NCBI GenBank assembly: GCA_009778415.1
Contig: WRJV01000332.1
Span: 1-18,750, forward strand
DNA: 18,750 nucleotides
Direction of reading: 5' to 3'
Source: Clostridiales bacterium
Lineage (GTDB): Bacteria > Bacillota > Clostridia > Peptostreptococcales > Anaerovoracaceae
Shown: positions 15,823 through 18,750 of the stretch, one piece after another
Layout of the letters: each line of letters opens with the position of its first letter
How positions within the stretch are numbered: the first letter of the stretch is position 1
The notes under the pieces: model-generated
The model's database searches: none
Told to the model about the DNA's origin: nothing
The model's input: only the letters and a program-made list of their open reading frames with translations
Made by a program: the position numbers and the translations under genes

Positions 15823-15851
15823 ATATTATCACACCGCAAACAAAAAGTAAA
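15823..15851 (-). promoter_or_regulatory. lexA promoter candidate
   Basis: On the minus strand, TTTACT (complement of 15846-15851) and TAATAT (complement of 15823-15828) are separated by exactly 17 bases. The start codon lies about 40 bases downstream. The -35 overlaps the SOS-box candidate, the arrangement expected for LexA autorepression. Other -10 readings in the same AT tract (TATAGT, TATAGA) are possible. Confidence 0.55.
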
Positions 15852-15861
15852 CAGGTGTTCA
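15848..15861 (-). promoter_or_regulatory. LexA-binding (SOS) box candidate
   Basis: The minus strand reads TGAACACCTGTTTA, matching 11 of 14 positions of the Bacillus-type box CGAACRNRYGTTYC, including the GAAC and GTT half-site cores at correct spacing. It covers the lexA -35 element. An extra CGAAC half-site (complement of 15870-15874) lies 13 bases upstream. Confidence 0.6.
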
Positions 15862-15874
15862 TAAAAAATGTTCG

Positions 15875-15899
15875 AAAAAATATCAAGGCTGCTCTTTGA
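15875..15899 (-). terminator. weak terminator candidate after the DUF6493-like gene
   Basis: On the minus strand a short stem (TCAAAG paired with CCTTGA, one internal mismatch, five-base loop) is followed by TATTTTTT. It lies 26 bases beyond the stop of the large gene and before the lexA control region, where a terminator would be expected. The stem is short and imperfect. Confidence 0.3.
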
Positions 15900-15924
15900 C
15901 CCGAAAGTATGGGGTGAACCAGTA

Positions 15925-18750
15925 TTACCCTAACAATGCCAGAAGCTTCTTTGCTTTTGCAATGGCTGCCGACTTCGCCATAGACGACGCAATATCGGAC
16001 AAGCCCACCCAACTGGCATCGTCTGCTCCGATGTAGCCGCGCTTTGCGGACTCTGCCAAATACGGGGCATAGCGCAGGGCGACATCAAGCACACGGTTTA
16101 TCCAAACAGGCGGTTTTTCACCGGTTGACGTCAGTGCTCCTGCGGCTTTGATGCACTCTGTGAGCATCGGCCAAAGCACAGGCAGCAGTTTCACGTCCTT
16201 TTCCAGTGCGCGCAACAATTTGGCGGGGCTTACGGCAGGGTATTTCAAAAGAGTCTGCATTGCTCTTTGGATGATTTTTTCGTCGATTTGCCCGTTTTCA
16301 ATGAGCAGCTTCAACAGATGCGGCGAATAGTATACGGAGGCTTCTGCCTGTGCCAGCAATCCAACAATAATTGTTAAGAACGACAAGGGCAACGGCGACG
16401 CATTGACGCTTTTGTCTGTGAGCGGCCCGTCTTTCCCTAAAACCCAATCCCGATGCTCGCAGGCAACTATAGCCTTGCGCTTGGCGTCCCATCGCAGCCA
16501 TACCGATTGCTTCCACTCGCGTTCAAAAATAGCAACGCCGGGAGCAGTTGGCCATGCTTGGCACTGCCCCTCGGTTTCCAAGTCGTAGGTCCAACCTTTC
16601 AACACCTGAAAAACCCTGTCGCTTATGCCGGGCAAAGTCAATGTAAACAATAATGTCTGCTTGGCTGCAACCGTCGGATCAGCCCAATCGACGGTCATTG
16701 AAACGCCGTCGTCAATCAGCACAGCCCTTTTTCTGTCCGAAGGCCAAACCTCGATAAATGGCGTATCCATTGCCGCTGCGAAAACTTCTTCCTTGTTAGG
16801 CGCATGGCGCACTGGCGGCAGCAAATCTGAAACCTTGCGGGCTGCAGCCACCGCACGCGATGAACCGCTGATTTGAGCGAGCAGACGTATGCACGGCAAG
16901 TCAAGGGCGGCATTATCCGCGAGCCCTTTTTCCACGGCAGATTGCACTTCAGGCAACAAGGACTCTATCAACTCGGCAAGCTCGGCGGTTCCCGACAAGA
17001 GCCGGGGCGCTTTCAGGGACGCACCGATTAGGTCATCCAATATAGGCCAAACGACAGAAAGCAACCCTTCACGTGCAATGCCATCAAGGGCTGCGGCCAG
17101 CGCCGCCAGATGAGATGGTTCCCTAGTGCTCCAGTCCAGCAATGAAACATCGGCTACGCCGGGGCGCAGCAACCCGCGTTCCCATACCTCACTTAATGCT
17201 TTCATGGAGTCCTCTTGCGCGTGATGAGTTGAGGAACGCTGCGCCACTAAGAAGTTCATGGAAGCGCCGGGCGGCAGTGGTGCAGCCCTCTTGGCCACTT
17301 GGCGCAGGACGAGCCCTTTTTCGTGATAAACCTCTTCGTTCCACCTTGCTTCGCGCAGCGCGACATCGCCCCAAAGGGGGAAAAGAGAAAAGAGTTCTTG
17401 CAAATAAGCGCCAAGCCTGTCCGGGAAACCGCATAGGGAATCCGGCATTGCTATATCTGCCCTGCACCACCACCCGTAATTGTTGACATCCATAGCCGTT
17501 TCTTTGACTGGGTCGTCCAAATACCGCAGCACCGCTTGTCCCGCCGTGGCCGGCAGCCTTTTCCCTGATTGAAGCAGTATCGGAACATCCAGTTTTTGCA
17601 GCGCTCTGACGGATTCTGGGGTTTTCGTTTCCACGTCTAGCCTTGTCATAGCCAAAAATAAATCCGCTTCGAGCGCATCAGTGCCAGTTTCGCGGTAAAG
17701 AGCAAGGCGAGATGTAAGGTCAGGAACTGTGACAGTCAAATCGACCATGCTGGGGGTTGACAGCAGGCAAGGCAATTTGTCAAGATCGAGGCAGACGACG
17801 TAGTCCCGCGCTCTCAGCGGATGCTCGACGCCACCTTTTTTGTCTGTATCAAAGCCGTATTTCGGGTTTTCCCCTTTGACCCAACATACCATGCTGTATA
17901 GCAAAAAGTCGTCGCCTGGACGTAAACCGCGCAGGCTGGCACGGGCTGCTTCGGGGTTTTGATGAGCCAAAGCGTTCGCCACAGACAAGAAGCGTTCGGC
18001 TGTTGCATCGTGGACCACCGACGGTTGGTTGACGAGCCTTGCGGCAAGCCCTGTCAATGCTGCGGAGGAAACATCGCCCAATTCAAAAGCCGGAGCCACC
18101 CAAACGGGCGGCGTAGCCTGCCAAAGGCCTTGTATCTCTGTTGTTTCCTCTGGGAAAACGTCTGCGCAAATTTTCCATTGCTTCATCAACCGCGCAGCGA
18201 GCGAAGCGACAGATTTGTCTTTTTCGCCAGCCAGAAGGGAGAGCCACGGCGCCAGGCTTTTCACGTTTTTTGGGCAAGGGCGGTCGAGAGCGGATTTCAA
18301 AACTAATATCCGGGCTTTTTTGGTCGTGGCAGAAAACGCAGCAATAAGGGTTTCGGTCAGCAGGTTGTCGTCCGCTCCATTGACAAGTACCGGAGCCAGA
18401 CGTGTGACCACTGCGTTGTCGCCGGTCGCCATCAGCGGAATAAGCGAATGTATATGGGAACACAATTCCTGATCGGTGATGTCAAGATCGTCCAACACAC
18501 CCAGCCAAGACTTGCGGTCGCCGGGACGCACTGAAGCGTCCAGCGCCGTAAAAACCTGCTCCACCGCTTTCTCGCGGGGCAGCCAGCCGCGTTTCACCCC
18601 GGCAGGCAGCACCGATCCGAAAGGGCCGGTAGCCGGCGCGTTTACCGCTATGCCGGTTTTTATGTGCTCAGCGAAGCGTTTCTCAATTAGGTCAGAGCCC
18701 GGCAAATCTGTCTCGTTGCGTTGACGCAGCTCGGCTTTCAATCCCATTGC
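15925..18750 (-). CDS. large HEAT-like protein resembling DUF6493 (5' end probably outside window)
   Basis: The minus-strand frame runs from the right window edge to TAA (complement of 15925-15927), giving 940 residues from an ATG at 18745-18747. The frame is still open beyond that ATG, and no ribosome binding site can be checked, so the true start may lie further upstream. No signal peptide or membrane segment is seen. Most of the chain looks like alpha-helical repeats of Leu/Ala-rich pairs (for example 60-190 and 520-680). KRGWLPREKAVEQVFTAL at 52-69, followed by a DRKSW-LGVLDDL block and TDQEL, resembles the conserved entry segment of DUF6493. That match is from memory only. DUF6493 genes often accompany MoxR, VWA and SWIM zinc-finger genes. 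Arginine codons are mostly CGC/CGT, unlike the AGG/CGG-rich neighbours, suggesting acquisition. The function is unknown. Confidence 0.7.
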   Translation of the reverse strand, partial: AMGLKAELRQRNETDLPGSDLIEKRFAEHIKTGIAVNAPATGPFGSVLPAGVKRGWLPREKAVEQVFTALDASVRPGDRKSWLGVLDDLDITDQELCSHIHSLIPLMATGDNAVVTRLAPVLVNGADDNLLTETLIAAFSATTKKARILVLKSALDRPCPKNVKSLAPWLSLLAGEKDKSVASLAARLMKQWKICADVFPEETTEIQGLWQATPPVWVAPAFELGDVSSAALTGLAARLVNQPSVVHDATAERFLSVANALAHQNPEAARASLRGLRPGDDFLLYSMVCWVKGENPKYGFDTDKKGGVEHPLRARDYVVCLDLDKLPCLLSTPSMVDLTVTVPDLTSRLALYRETGTDALEADLFLAMTRLDVETKTPESVRALQKLDVPILLQSGKRLPATAGQAVLRYLDDPVKETAMDVNNYGWWCRADIAMPDSLCGFPDRLGAYLQELFSLFPLWGDVALREARWNEEVYHEKGLVLRQVAKRAAPLPPGASMNFLVAQRSSTHHAQEDSMKALSEVWERGLLRPGVADVSLLDWSTREPSHLAALAAALDGIAREGLLSVVWPILDDLIGASLKAPRLLSGTAELAELIESLLPEVQSAVEKGLADNAALDLPCIRLLAQISGSSRAVAAARKVSDLLPPVRHAPNKEEVFAAAMDTPFIEVWPSDRKRAVLIDDGVSMTVDWADPTVAAKQTLLFTLTLPGISDRVFQVLKGWTYDLETEGQCQAWPTAPGVAIFEREWKQSVWLRWDAKRKAIVACEHRDWVLGKDGPLTDKSVNASPLPLSFLTIIVGLLAQAEASVYYSPHLLKLLIENGQIDEKIIQRAMQTLLKYPAVSPAKLLRALEKDVKLLPVLWPMLTECIKAAGALTSTGEKPPVWINRVLDVALRYAPYLAESAKRGYIGADDASWVGLSDIASSMAKSAAIAKAKKLLALLG

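Noticed and set aside
15821..16012. 63-residue minus-strand frame between lexA and the large gene
   Set aside because: It overlaps the C-terminus of the large gene and the lexA promoter and has no ribosome binding site or recognisable family.

Overview
The window looks like a moderately GC-rich chromosomal segment of an anaerobic Bacillota-type (Clostridia-like) bacterium. The pointers are strong AGGAGG-type ribosome binding sites, a Gram-positive-style LexA box, a clostridial-type pyrophosphate phosphofructokinase, a secreted amidase with a copper-amine-oxidase-N stalk domain, and a LysO exporter encoded as two genes. This assignment is inferred from gene families and no species is claimed. 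No tRNA, rRNA, CRISPR array or insertion sequence was seen, and no gene-free stretch exceeds about 150 bases.

Layout, left to right. Positions 1-863 hold the end of a pyrimidine operon (pyrD 3' end, then pyrE). A ferredoxin-like DUF362 protein follows, with its own promoter candidate. Positions 2067-7782 form a tight same-strand group: PPi-type phosphofructokinase, DNA polymerase III alpha (dnaE) and ATP-type phosphofructokinase (pfkA). Positions 7844-10749 hold a two-gene sensory unit: a FIST-domain protein whose stop codon overlaps the start of a PAS/hybrid histidine kinase. After a 109-base AT-rich gap, positions 10859-15107 run as one close-packed plus-strand series: secreted N-acetylmuramoyl-L-alanine amidase, two-part LysO exporter, MoxR-type AAA+ ATPase and CoxE-like VWA protein. 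The minus strand then carries lexA with an SOS-box candidate over its promoter. Upstream of lexA is a giant HEAT-like protein resembling DUF6493, whose 5' end probably lies outside the window.

How the parts may work together. The two phosphofructokinases offer a reversible PPi-linked and an irreversible, allosterically controlled ATP-linked route at the same glycolytic step. FIST plus hybrid kinase is probably a sensor and its kinase partner. MoxR plus VWA is a chaperone/adaptor pair. The DUF6493-like protein belongs to a family that I recall occurring near MoxR/VWA genes elsewhere. Its arginine codons (mostly CGC/CGT) differ from the AGG/CGG-rich usage of the other genes, which suggests acquisition. 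The least-explained part of the window is 13067-18750.
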